A stretch of DNA of 64,000 nt from NCBI GenBank assembly GCA_049487715.1, contig CP150574.1, positions 526,614 through 590,613 on the forward strand, in the 5' to 3' direction. Of the stretch, positions 1 to 10,898 are shown piece by piece (within the stretch, counting starts at the first letter, position 1; each line of letters starts with the position of its first letter). Under the pieces are notes generated by a model. It saw nothing but the letters and a program-made list of their open reading frames with translations, did not search any database and was not told the DNA's origin. Origin of the DNA: Pycnococcus provasolii (taxonomy: Eukaryota; Chlorophyta; Pseudoscourfieldiophyceae; Pseudoscourfieldiales). Position numbers and translations under genes: made by a program.

Positions 1-2882
1 TCACGGCGGGTGCGGCGGCACCATCCGCTCTTAGCCTCCAGCTCAACTCCATATTACCTGCTGAAGGTCAACCAGGGCGCGCGAATTCTCCCCTCGACTT
101 GGAGAATGCCGCGGCTGCACTGGGCCTTGGCGCACCGACACCACCACCTCCTCTCATGACTTTCGAACCTATTCCAATTAGTGACATGGACATGAATGGC
201 GCAGATTGGATGCATATGCTGAACAACGATCTGCTGTCGCGCGCAACGTCAGGCGGTATTGCAGGTGCGCTCGCGTCGCTGGATGCCGCCGCAAAGGAAC
301 AGCCCGCCTCGGCCGTCGCCGCTGCCACCGCTAATGCGGAAAAGGAGGCTCCTGCAGCAGCAGCAGCACCCAAGGCAGCACCAGCTCCCTCTGGAAAGAG
401 GCAAATCGCACCTACCGCCGCCATCGCCGCTTCGCCGAATCAGCCACCACCACCCATGAGTCCAAATAGCTCTGACGACAATGCTGAGCTCGCGGGAATG
501 ATGGCTGAGATCGATGCTAAGGAAGCTGCGTCGCTGTCAGAGCTGCTCCAAAACAGCTTGCGCTTATTTCCAGAGGAATACGCGCCGGTGTACGGATGCA
601 TAGCGCCCCTGGAGTTTGGGTTTCCTCCACAGGAAGTGAGCCCAGACTCCGTAGCTGCTGAGGGTGGCGAAAAGATGCTTCTCGTCGCGGCGCCGGACGC
701 GAAGCCAGCGATTGCCGCGGCTTTCGGGTCGAGCATCCTCGTGCCTCTAGAGGTGGTACGTCAGGGCATCTACCGATGCAAGGTGCCGCCGTGCGCTCTG
801 CCCTGCCAGAAGACCAATGTGCTTCTTTTGCCCTCAAAAAACGACGTACAGCACCTGCCTCACCGCCACTACGACGATTTCGCGCCAAATAATGGCTTGC
901 CATTGCAGTACCGCCCGCCCGTGGTGGCGGCAGACAAACGCAATCGTCGCGCTTCACCTTCCGGTGCCGGCAGGGAGGACACCACCTCTGGAACCGCCGC
1001 CGCCGCCGCCGCCGCCGCCGCTTCTGCCGGAGCGAACAACAACGCGGGTGCCCAGCAGCTCGACAGCCCGACGAAAGAGGACTGGGAACTTCCATCCAAC
1101 GTCCCATCACGCCGTGTCGCGAAGCTGGCACTGCTCTCCGCGCTCGGCGGTGGCGCGGACGACTCACGGCGGTCAGCCGAGGCGCTCGCGCTCGCCGCTG
1201 GACTTCCAGATGAGAATCTCGCGATACTACTCGACCATGTCGCAAGCAACGCACTGCCTGCACTCACATCGTCGCGCCTCGCAGCCACACTCCCCGCAGG
1301 TCTCTCAAGCTCAGCCACGGCGATGGAAGGCGTTGTCGGAAGCGCGCCTACGTCGTCCGCCATGAGGAAGCGGAGACGGCGCGATGTGCTCGCCATTCCC
1401 TTGCTTGGCGCCACGTCGTGGTGCCGGGAGGCGGAAGATGCGGAGGAGTCCGTCGCGGCCTGCTCCGCCGCGGCGCTCCCGCCCGTGGTGCTGGCGGCGT
1501 GCGCTGACTGCACAATCGCCGTGAGCGCGCTCGCGGCCAGCGGAGCCGACGTGGAGGTGCGCTCTGGAACTCGCGGGTATACCGCGCTCCATGCCGCGGC
1601 ACTTGGCGGCTTCGAGGCGCCGATCGCCGCCCTGCTGGCTGGGGGTGCATCGCCGAGCCCGTTCTGGGCCGCGCAGAGCGGATGCACGCCGAGCGACCTC
1701 GCGGAGCGCGCAGGCCACCGTGGCATTGCGGCATTCCTCAGCGAGCAGGCGCTAACTGCGCAGCTGAGTTCCATGCAGCTGAAGCAGCCGGACGCTGGCG
1801 ATAAACGCAGCCCGGAGGCTTCGGGAGCAGCAGTCGCCGCGGACGAACCGCATGCCGTGGGATCAGCCAATAAAACGGTCGGCCTGCTGTCGGCGGCGCT
1901 CGGCGGCGGCGGTTTTCCGGACGCCGACGCCCTTGGCTCGTCGCCTTCGTCGTTTTCGGGGCAGAAGCGCGGCCGTGCGCGTGGCGCGCATGGAGCGGAA
2001 GGCGACCCGAATGCCGCGATGGCTGGTGCCGCAACAGACGCGGCTGATGTGGTGGAGCGTGCCAAGTCAGCAGCTCAGCAGATCGAGGGCGCAATCATCT
2101 CCGGCTCTTTCTCTGCGAGCCCGCACACAAGCCTGCTCGCTAGTGCGCTTGTTTCGCCCACAGATTCGCCCAACCCTGTGGCCACGGCTGCCGCTCCGAT
2201 CCCGATCGAGGGTAGAACCGCGCCGCGGCGAGTCCGTCGCAGCGGCAGCGGCTCGATGTCTCGCAGTGGCCCTCTTGGGCAGAGCTTGGACGCGAACCAC
2301 GGCATTCTCGTGTCGGCAAGCCCGTCGCAGCACACGGGCCTTGCCGCGTCGGTCGGCATTGGCCAAGCTGGAGGCGGCATGGCGGCGCTGGAATCGGACG
2401 ACGACGACGATCAGGAGCTTCCCGCCGTGATGGTCGGGTCTGCGCCCACAAGCGGTGGAAGGCGCCTGCATCCGCGCGTGATGCGACGCCTCGGGTCCAG
2501 CGAGCGCACGCTGAGCAGCGACGACAATGCGCAGGCGGAGCCTTCGACGGCGAGCGGGATGGTGAGCGTCGCGTACGACGAGACGGACGACGCCGATGCT
2601 GTGACGGGCATCGTGCAGAGCGCCGTGACGCGCGTCGAGGTGATTGCGCGATCGCGACGCGCTCGCGCGCAGTACCAAAGACTTAGGAACGCGATGGTCA
2701 CCATGCAGCAGGAGATGCGCCACAGAGGTCGGAGCAGGAGTACGAGCAAAACGGTGCGTCTGGCCCAATCAGGGGGCAGCAAAACGCCAGTTCTCGGCAC
2801 AACGCCAGTGATGGAGAGCCGCTTGACTGGCTACGAAGGTATGAGCCAGAGCGAGAGTGAGAGCGACATCGACGGACGTTGA
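1..2882 (+). CDS. CAMTA: CAMTA-type calmodulin-binding transcription activator, 5' truncated by window edge
   Basis: The frame is open from base 3 with no upstream ATG in the window, so the N-terminus (where CAMTAs carry the DNA-binding CG-1 domain) lies to the left. What is visible is a TIG/IPT-like region around bases 600-920, then ankyrin-type repeats around 1480-1760. The ankyrin block ends in TPSDLAERAGHRGIAAFL followed by LTAQLSS, which closely follows the end of the CAMTA ankyrin block in plants. A basic IQ-like helix (VEVIARSRRARAQYQRLRNA) lies near 2630-2700. Long Ala/Ser/Gly-rich linkers separate the parts. CAMTAs are nuclear factors regulated by Ca2+/calmodulin in stress responses. 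That role is inferred from family membership. Another TIG-ankyrin protein is possible but less likely. Confidence 0.75.
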   Translation, partial: TAGAAAPSALSLQLNSILPAEGQPGRANSPLDLENAAAALGLGAPTPPPPLMTFEPIPISDMDMNGADWMHMLNNDLLSRATSGGIAGALASLDAAAKEQPASAVAAATANAEKEAPAAAAAPKAAPAPSGKRQIAPTAAIAASPNQPPPPMSPNSSDDNAELAGMMAEIDAKEAASLSELLQNSLRLFPEEYAPVYGCIAPLEFGFPPQEVSPDSVAAEGGEKMLLVAAPDAKPAIAAAFGSSILVPLEVVRQGIYRCKVPPCALPCQKTNVLLLPSKNDVQHLPHRHYDDFAPNNGLPLQYRPPVVAADKRNRRASPSGAGREDTTSGTAAAAAAAAASAGANNNAGAQQLDSPTKEDWELPSNVPSRRVAKLALLSALGGGADDSRRSAEALALAAGLPDENLAILLDHVASNALPALTSSRLAATLPAGLSSSATAMEGVVGSAPTSSAMRKRRRRDVLAIPLLGATSWCREAEDAEESVAACSAAALPPVVLAACADCTIAVSALAASGADVEVRSGTRGYTALHAAALGGFEAPIAALLAGGASPSPFWAAQSGCTPSDLAERAGHRGIAAFLSEQALTAQLSSMQLKQPDAGDKRSPEASGAAVAADEPHAVGSANKTVGLLSAALGGGGFPDADALGSSPSSFSGQKRGRARGAHGAEGDPNAAMAGAATDAADVVERAKSAAQQIEGAIISGSFSASPHTSLLASALVSPTDSPNPVATAAAPIPIEGRTAPRRVRRSGSGSMSRSGPLGQSLDANHGILVSASPSQHTGLAASVGIGQAGGGMAALESDDDDDQELPAVMVGSAPTSGGRRLHPRVMRRLGSSERTLSSDDNAQAEPSTASGMVSVAYDETDDADAVTGIVQSAVTRVEVIARSRRARAQYQRLRNAMVTMQQEMRHRGRSRSTSKTVRLAQSGGSKTPVLGTTPVMESRLTGYEGMSQSESESDIDGR

Positions 2883-2950
2883 GTTTTTTTGAGCGGCGGG
2901 AGCAATTCGCTGCTCCCGCCCGCGATGGTAATACTAAATCCAAATACTAC

Positions 2951-2955
2951 TTACA
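2951..2955 (-). terminator. TGTAA poly(A) signal for the fasciclin gene
   Basis: TTACA on the plus strand reads TGTAA downstream of the minus-strand stop at 3005. TGTAA is the usual chlorophyte poly(A) signal. Confidence 0.5.
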
Positions 2956-3004
2956 GTTTCTTTTGTTCACATGCTTATTAAGACGGTCGTGCTCCATCCA
3001 TCCC

Positions 3005-6000
3005 TCATCCTGTCCCCCTCGTCGCTTCGAGAAAGCCCGGAGGCGGGTATCGACAGCACGTTGGATAGCGCGTGGTCGGGAGTGTCCACACCGCCAGGCG
3101 GTGGATAATGCCCTGCCACGGACCGTATGCAACGGCGCCAATGCCCGTGCCGTACGACGAGGCTCCTAGCTGGCCCTGAGAGGCGGCTCGCTCGATAGCC
3201 ACCGCATTTTGCTTCCTCGCCTCGTTCGTGTCGGCTGCATCTAGATCCTCGCTTTGTATGCCAATCTGCACGGTGCTGCCTCGACATTCGTCGCCGCCGC
3301 GCAAGTCGGGACATCGAGGCGGACCGCGTGAAAGGGTCTCAGCCGTGCAGGGAACGATGCGCGAGGTTAGCGCGTGCATGCCGTCGCCGACGGTGATTCG
3401 TCGCTGCGTCAGTCCAATCACCGTGAGATTTGTACCAGGAGTGAAGCTTGTTGCGTTGACAACCTTGGCTCGCACGCGCGTGAATCCTCTGCCCTCGAAA
3501 AATCCTATGTTATCGTTCAAAATGTTATCGTCTGCAAATCTCCTAAGATCGGGCAATGCCAATTCGCCCTGCCCGCGAAGTTTGCCGTCGATCCAGATGC
3601 GCGCAAAATCGCATACAGCATCGTACGTGACGAGAACCTTGAACCGCTTCCCCGGACGTGCGATGAAACCCTTCGCAAGGATGGTCGATGAGATGATACG
3701 CAGGCCGTTCGTGCCTATGAAGAAAGAGTACGCGTACGTCTGCACACCCCACCTGACCTCGCCCATGTCATTGACATAGAGCACAAGCGATCCGCCACAC
3801 TGCGGGTTCCCGAGCGCGCATCCTCCGATTGTCACGATGGTCTGGCTCGTCACTCCAGAGCAGGGGAGGCATAGCCATCCGGAACCGGGAGGGCACACGA
3901 CTGAGCAGCCAATCGCTCCGGTGTATGTAACCTCCGCCTCGACGGAAATTATGCTGCTCGGCCGGAAGATGGTGCCGAGTTGCTCGAACAGCCGGCAGAA
4001 TACGTACGTGCATCGACTCGGTCCCGTGACTGTGTCCCCCGTGGCGGAGCTCGTCTTCAGGCCAGTGTAGCATGGAACGAATGCAAAGTCGCGCGGATGA
4101 GCTCGTTCCGAGTAGCTAAAAGCCTGCCCCGTCTCCCCAAAGTACTCAAAGCGACCTGGCGTGCATGTTGGCACGCGCGGCCCGGGGAGCAGCAGCGCGT
4201 TGTCGAGTATGTGAAGCACGCCATTCGTCGCGTTCTGGCTCAGCGGCGCGACGATGCGCGCGCCATTACGCGGTCCTTGCATAACAACGGTCGTGAGAAC
4301 TTGTGCACCATACGCCGTCTTGGAGGCAAGCAAAGGGGTGAGCGGAAGCGCACGCGTGTCGAACCGGCTTGCACGCAGTATGCCAAGCCCTTTCTCCGCC
4401 GCAAACGCAAAGTCCAACGACGACGGAGGAGGGCCCTTAGGCTCACCCCAGTAGTAGTAAAGCGGCGTGATAAAGCGGCGTCCGGGGTAGATCATGCCGT
4501 ACGTGACGCGCTGCCGGAATGCAAAGTCGTTGCGCTGTCCTGGAACCGGGTCGCTGTTCGGGTCGTCAAAGTTGCCAGACCGAAAGCTCGTACCGTTGCG
4601 AAAGCCTACGTTTAAGTGCTGCACCACGAAGTCGTACCACTGGCACCGCGCACCCTTGCCGACGTCTGCGTACGTAAGGCCACGCTGCTTCAGCAGACGC
4701 AAGATTGCCGCGTCGGATGGAAGGAATGCATTGTAGAAGTAGTGCGTGAGGTCGTACTCGAGTCCAAGGATGCGAATCAATTCAGCCATTATGCTTAGGC
4801 TTGGCGTGTGCGTGATGCGAAAGAAGAGCGGAACGGCGAGCAGCGGTGGAATGAGCGCGGCGTTCACGGTGTGCACGAATCCGTTCGCGGCGAGTTCGTT
4901 GCGTGGCCAAACAATTTTAAACCCGTTGATATCACCGAGGACATAAACACGATCGTCGCTGGCGCCAAGCCACGATGTTGGTCGGGTGTATCGGCGAACG
5001 TAAAGCTTCTCAACGAATGCGCCCAGGAACAAGGACCCACTTCCGAATCCTTGTCTGCCGCCGAAAAGCACACCACCCGTGCGGCGGAAGCACGGCGTCT
5101 GCCGCGGCGAAGCCTGGATCAGTTGACCCTGCACAGCCTGTCGCGCCCAGGCGAGCTGACCCCACGGCAGGATGAACGTGTACAGCGCCTCGCCGTCAAT
5201 CATGCTGTACGTCGCCTCGCCAACAACGTCGTTCACCGTCAGCAGAGCCGCGATCCCAAGGAACGGAAGGCTGTTGACGACAGTATGGTACAAAACCAAC
5301 TGCGTGCGATAAGCCCACGCCTGGATTGTGTTTGCACGCAGGCTGGCGAACGAGAAGCCGAGGTACGCAATCGTGCGATCTATCGCCTTGTTCGTTGGCG
5401 CGAACACCGTGGCATCCCAGCACACGCCGCGCACAGCCTGTCCCGGTCGAATCTGGACGAATCTGTCAAGCACGGCTGTCGTCCGACCGTCGAGAAAGAG
5501 TAGCTGCGTATCCGTGCAGTCTGCCACGCCCGCGAGGTTTGGGTTCGTGTTACCCGTAACGAAGCGATTTGGGCAGCAGTCGTAAATGTAGCCCGTATTC
5601 TCCGAACCTTGCAGCAGGCCGACGTACACCGCGCGACCACCCTGCGGAGGCGCTGCAACAAATTCAAATACCTCAAGCAACGCGCGAAATTTTGAAAGCA
5701 GCGGATTGAGTCGGATACGCTCGTACGTGCTGAACGTCGGAGGAATCAGAACGGAATCCACAACCTGAACGACGCCGTTGCACGCGTACAGGTCTTTTTC
5801 GACGACGAGCGCGGCATTACCGATGCGATCAAATTGGCGGTTGAACTCTGGGAGGAACACAATCTGCCGATCGTCGCCCTTGCCTCGCACTTCCACCTGC
5901 AGGTTAAGCCGCGTGTCCTCGACGCAGGGGATTCCTCCGCCGAGGTACTGGCCAAGCTGCGTCGCCCACACGGCGCCTTGGAAGTAGTTCGTTGTGGGCA

Positions 6001-7806
6001 CCTGGCCGAATTGGCAATTTGCTAGAAAGAGATTGAGATTTTCGAGATCTCCAGGCACCTGCGCGGTAAATGTCCACGTCGGCACGATCTGGTGGTACAT
6101 GAGGAATTCGCCGAGAATGAATGGGTCGTTGAAGAGCTGCTCCTTCGTGATGGCGAGCTTGGCAAACAGCACCTTCCACGCGGCGTCTGTGGGCGCGAGA
6201 AACGTCGACATGTAAAGTCCTGGGATGGGTCCATTCGTGCTACCAACACTTGAACCTGGGATGGAGATGCCAAGTCGTGCCAATCCGAGGCTGATGGATC
6301 CAGGTGGCTGGTTCAAGCTCTGCCCGCGCGACTTGCAGTAGCCGGTCCAGATCTCCTGCACGCCGTCGTCGTTTCCAATGGAGTTGGACGTTCCACGGCG
6401 AAGTGTTGGGTCAAGGTTGTAGATGAGGCTGCGCTCTCCGCCGCTCGTCCCTCCGGCGAACGGAAATGCGGGATCGATGAGCAAGCTTGGCGGCGGCCCC
6501 GTGAAGAAATTGCCGTCGCACGCCCAGGGCACGAGAAGGCACGCCTCGTACGTCGTGCTGAGCTTTGGCGTACTTGCGATGATGGACAAGTAGCTTGGCA
6601 GCAATCCTTGGTATGGAATGAGAACTTGATCGATGACGTGTACGACGAGCTGTCCACCGCAGAGCATCAGATTTGGTGCGACGACGTCCGCTCGTCGTAG
6701 GAAGCGCAGGTCGCTGCCACACGCCGCATTTGCGCCAAATCCTCCAAATGAGCATCGAACGCCGTTGGGTGACAGCTGCGTTCCCGAGCGCTCGCGTCCT
6801 GGGAATGACCAGATGGTGAACGAACGCTTGTCACCATGCTGCCGTCTCACCTCGAGCCGCATTTGGTCGGCGTAGAACGAGTCATCAGGGCTCGTGGCGT
6901 CCGGAATGCCCGGCGGGTCGATGAGCACGGGTGTCTGCACGTAGTCGCCGTTGAGCCACAGGTTTGTCGTGAGCGGCAAACCAGATGGCACGTATCCCGG
7001 CGGACGCAAGTACGGACCAAATCCTGAGTGAGTGGTGAGTGAAGGAGTTGTGGGGGAATGATGATGATAATGAGGTGGTTAGTATGATGTACCACCAGAC
7101 GGCGTCGAAGAAGAAGAAGGAAGGAAGGATGGATGGACGCACGGTTGGAAGTGATCTGGAGCATGACGTGGTAGTTGAGAATGCGCACGAGTTCCTCGGC
7201 ATCGTCGAACAGCTCGTCGAGTGACAGGCCCGTGAGCTGAGCAAACGCGCGCCACGCCGCATCTGTTGGCAGAAGCAACGTGTTGAATCCTCGGATGAGA
7301 TTGATCGCGAACGCGACTGGAACTCCGTTGCCTAGAAACACGCCTTCTCCCGCAACGTCAAGCGCTCGTTCGCTCAGCGACAACGTTCCCGTTTCGACGT
7401 CATTGCCGTGCAGCGCGTAGATGTCTCGTACGAGCTGTCCCGATTTGTATCCCGTGTTTGTTGTTCCCTCCTCCAGAGAGCACGATGATGATGGCAATGG
7501 CACAGCAGCAACCGCGGCTGGATTTGTTATTGTTGTTGCTGTTGTTAGCACAACAATAACAACTGAAAAACACAACAACAACATCAGAATGGTGGTGGTG
7601 GTGATGATGAATCGTCGGAGCAGTGGTGGAGTTGTTCTTCTGCTATTTTTCTTCAACGATGATGATGCAGCCAGATAACAGCATTTGACGGCGAAGCAAT
7701 CAATCCAATCGTCAAGAAGTATACTAATCTGAGAGCGCGACGACGACATCTGCCTTCTTGCCATCACGATGGCGACCCACACCACCATCGAGATCAACAT
7801 CATCAT
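3005..7806 (-). CDS. Secreted or surface protein with four fasciclin (FAS1) domains and a C-terminal LamG-like domain
   Basis: The model is join(3005..7023, 7143..7806) on the minus strand, 1560 aa. The 119-bp intron has a GTGCGT donor and ACTCAG acceptor, and the phases match across it. The first in-frame ATG is at 7806; the frame also runs further 5' from a TTG. A hydrophobic segment near residues 65-95 suggests a signal anchor or late signal peptide. Four FAS1 units are marked by paired boxes: LLLPTDAAWRAF/VVHVIDQVLIPY (about 150-355), FLAPTDAAWKVLF/VVQVVDSVLIPP (470-645), TVFAPTNKAIDR/FVHTVNAALIPP (740-940) and AFLPSDAAIL/VLHILDNALLLPG (970-1165). A jelly-roll (LamG/concanavalin-like) region with IWIDGKLRGQGEL follows near 1240-1400. 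FAS1 domains mediate cell or matrix adhesion. A TGTAA signal lies at 2951-2955 on the complement. Confidence 0.8.
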
Positions 7807-7903
7807 GAGATGCAGGCTGCAGCAGCCAGCACACAATCACTGATGAACAAGCGAGTGAGTGACCAGTAGGTCAGGTCGTCGAGGCCCGCGAAAAGACCCA
7901 GGA

Positions 7904-8434
7904 TCAAATTGAAAAAAATGGAAACCCCCAAAAGCATAACACAAAGAGAGAGCACATTATACTCTCTCTCGATCTGTGCCCCACAGCGCAGTGTGTCGCA
8001 AGGTTGATTCTCGCCTTGTATGTAAACATATTCTCGATCGCGTCAGTGTTGCATTGTTTGCATTGCGCATCCGGATCAAGCAGGTCATCGTCAAGATGTT
8101 CAACGACCCCTTGTACGTCCGCCTTATCAATCTCATCGAGCGGGTCCTGCGATTCTACAATACCGAAAGGATTTGTGTATATGTGAACTGGCGGTCTAGT
8201 TTGCGATGTAGACTTCTGTTCAGAGGAGGAAGTTACCCCCCCTGAGGCCGTATTCGATTTTACGGAACCATTTTCTGGAGATTCCGTATCATGACCCCCC
8301 CGTGATTCCGTAAGGTCGATGTCCCAGTCAATCTGCAGTGGCTCTTGTGTAGGTTGAAGCAAGAGGTGCTGCTGATCTGCAGACATAATGTCCCATAGCG
8401 GCGCGTTTTGCATGTCGGCGGGCGTCTGCTGCAT
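7904..8434 (-). CDS. Small hypothetical protein, 176 aa
   Basis: This ATG-started frame encodes a Gln/Asp/Ser-rich acidic protein with a Cys pair (CKQC) in the middle and a hydrophobic, Phe/Cys-rich C-terminus. I recognise no family. It lies 97 bp upstream of the fasciclin start, on the same strand. Codon use is less GC-biased than in neighbouring genes. The hydrophobic tail could be read-through of an intron, so the true 3' end may differ. It may not be a real gene. Confidence 0.3.
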   Translation of the reverse strand: MQQTPADMQNAPLWDIMSADQQHLLLQPTQEPLQIDWDIDLTESRGGHDTESPENGSVKSNTASGGVTSSSEQKSTSQTRPPVHIYTNPFGIVESQDPLDEIDKADVQGVVEHLDDDLLDPDAQCKQCNTDAIENMFTYKARINLATHCAVGHRSRESIMCSLFVLCFWGFPFFSI

Positions 8435-9322
8435 AATAATAGCTCACGTGACAACAACGTCTAGTCCGTCGCCGGAGGGCGTCATACGTCCGTGACGCGT
8501 CCCGTCAAGTAGTTTTCGCGTCACGTGTCGCAACCCCTCCATCCCCGACCATCCCCGACCAGGGTTTTCGTGCCGTCCGCCGGCGAGGGGGGTCATACGC
8601 GTCACGACGCGTCCGCGTCGTCGTTTTCGTCGCTTTCCCCGGTTACGTCTGAGCGCCTCCTCATCGCGTTTGAAATTCAGCGTGACGAAGTTGTCGGACA
8701 TCAAGGTAAATTCAAATTTCAACGCCGTCTCGAGACGACAACGACAACAAGTCAATTCAAGTCAAGTGATTAAGTGAAACATCAAAATCACCTCCGAGGT
8801 CCGGGAAACAAGACCAGAAACCCCAGGCACTACGATAGGCAGGCAGGATGTTAGGGTTAGGGTTAGGGTTAGGGTTAGGGTAGCACGGGTCCCCGACGCT
8901 CCCCTTTGATTCTTCGAAGGGAACTGGGAACTGGGAGGGGAGGGGGGAAGAAGGAAGAAAGAAACACCCAGTCGAATCCCCCAGGGATCCATCCCTTGTT
9001 GTCGTCGACGTCGTCGTCCCTCCCCTTCTCTCCGGACAGCCGGACGACGATTGACGAACGCGTTGCAGTGGCTCCCTCACCGGTCGTCGCCATCTCCATC
9101 TCCATCTTCATCGTTCATCTTCATCCCGGAGGTGAGGCTCACAGACTCACAGACTCATTTCAAGAGTTGGTTCTTCTTTCATTTCAAGAGTCTCTTGAGT
9201 TGTTGTCTTTGGTTCTTTTTTGTTGGTGGTACCCTCTCGTTCGCCTCTTCTCTGGTCTCTCACTCTTCTTCGGCTCTTTTGTTCTTCTCTGCCTGTCTTT
9301 TTTGGGCGAAGAGGATTCCTGG
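8435..9322. other. Intergenic region with interstitial telomere repeat and purine/pyrimidine tracts
   Basis: This is a non-coding stretch between divergent genes. It holds five TTAGGG units (8850-8881), a G/A-rich tract near 8930-8970 and a T/C-rich stretch before the next gene. There is no ATG between 8850 and 9322 in the frame of the downstream gene. Confidence 0.5.
8850..8881 (+). repeat. Interstitial telomeric repeat, about five TTAGGG units
   Basis: Five consecutive perfect TTAGGG units lie about 55 kb from the chromosome end, in the same orientation as the terminal array. They lie within the upstream region of the MCUR1-like gene. Confidence 0.9.
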
Positions 9323-10587
9323 ATGATTATAAGAGACGCCTTGGCCTTCCTTCCTCTTTCTCTTTCTCGCGTCATGTCTCGTCTTTGTCTTTGTTGGGGA
9401 ATCATCATGTCGTTTCTGGTTTGAATCCTAATTTGCGTTCTTCTCATGTTAATAGTCTTAATGGTTATGGTCTCAATTATTATAGACCGCACGATCACAC
9501 CTCTCTTGGTCGTGATACCTTTCGTCTACGTGCTCTTTTGCAGTCGGCTGGGTGGTCGTCGTCGTCGGCGGCGTCATCGTCATCGTCGGCGAACGGGATG
9601 GTTGACGGGATTGTTACCTCCGGCGTGTCTGGCGCACTCTCCATGAACGGCAACACGAATGGGATGGTCGCCACGCAGGCGGCCACCTATGGCGGGGGCA
9701 CGTCGGCACCTCTTGTCGGAGGGAAGACGATCGAGGCGGCGTCCGTCTCGCTCGCCGCCGTCACAGGAGGCGCGGTCACTGCCGCGCCAGCCATGCCGCT
9801 CCTGCCGCCGGAACTACCCGACAGATACGCGTCGTACGCAACGTCCGCATCCTCAGGAAGGTTCAACGCGCAACTAGCCACCGACGAACACAACGTCGTG
9901 ATGGGCACAAACGCGAACGCAACACCAGCAACAGCCGCCGCGGCACACCACTCGCCAGTACACATGGTTAACGATATCAGCACAGAGGCAAGCCTCCACA
10001 GCAATCCGCCGACGTCTATGAAAACACCGGAGGAGAACGAGGTTGTGCCTGCGGGATTCGACACGCTCGCCGTATGCCGCAGCTTCGAAAAGAGCGGCAT
10101 GACGAGCGACGAGGCGGAGCGCCTCACGCGGCAAATCCTTGACATCATCATCGCGGCGGATCGACGAACGCGAACGACCGTCGCCTCCAAGGGCGAACTC
10201 GAAAGCCTCAGAACAGAGAACAGGATCTCGATGGAGGCGTGGAAGGCGGAGATCAAGGGAGAAACCAAAAGCTTATTCGGCACGCTGAGCCGCAATCAGG
10301 AGTACGTGACAAACGAGCACGACAAGATCCGCTCGGAGCTCAAGCATGAGACGGAGAAGCTCATGGCAAGCCAGCGCCTGGACTTAAATTTGGAGAAGGG
10401 TCGTATGCGCGACGAGATGCACACGATGGAGGATCGCCTTCACACCGCGGAGGCGAAACTCGAGAAGAGCTTGGCAGAGGTGAAGACGCAGCTCGAGATG
10501 GCGAAGAACGACATTATTCGGTTTGCGCTGGGCACGAGTTTGTCGTTCGTGGCGGTTGGCCTCGGTATTTTGCGGTTTCTCTCTTGA
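9323..10587 (+). CDS. MCUR1/CCDC90 (DUF1640)-like mitochondrial coiled-coil membrane protein
   Basis: The C-terminal ~180 residues fit the CCDC90/MCUR1/Fmp32 family. An FDTLAVCRSFEKSGMTSDEA head is followed by a long coiled coil (about 10140-10510) and one C-terminal transmembrane helix (FALGTSLSFVAVGLGILRFL). Family members sit in the mitochondrial inner membrane and affect calcium-uniporter, proline or respiratory-complex function. The 5' end is uncertain. The first ATG in the main frame is at 9598. A better model is ATG at 9323, intron 9419-9543 (GTTTGA donor, CTCTTTTGCAG acceptor, phase 0) and exon 9544-10587, 379 aa. That gives an uncharged N-terminus with scattered Arg, typical of a presequence. 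TGTAA follows at 10609. Confidence 0.7.
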
Positions 10588-10608
10588 AGCAGAAACAAAC
10601 AGCTCGTA

Positions 10609-10613
10609 TGTAA
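10609..10613 (+). terminator. TGTAA poly(A) signal, MCUR1-like gene
   Basis: TGTAA lies 22 nt after the stop codon. Confidence 0.5.
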
Positions 10614-10898
10614 ATGTCAAATTATGTTATCCTCGTTGTTTCAAAAAACTGTTCGTGTGGTTGTGCTTCGTGTGCTTTGGAATACTCGGGGATGGCGATT
10701 GGGGGTTTCTCAGTCCAGGATTCCCTTTCCCTTTTCGGTTTCCCCTTCCCGCATTTCGTCCGCCATACCACCCTACGCCCTTCGGCGTGGCCTCCCGCGT
10801 CTCCACGGTAGGTGGTAAACTTTACGATTCCGCCTCTTTCGTCTGTGCTGCCGCTGTTGCTGTTGCTGGGGCTGCTGTCAGCTCGTGTCGTCGCTTCA

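Noticed and set aside
517-2768. Several long antisense and alternate-frame ORFs within the CAMTA gene
   Set aside because: High GC keeps all frames open. These lack conserved domains, and the plus-strand frame carries the ankyrin and TIG signatures.
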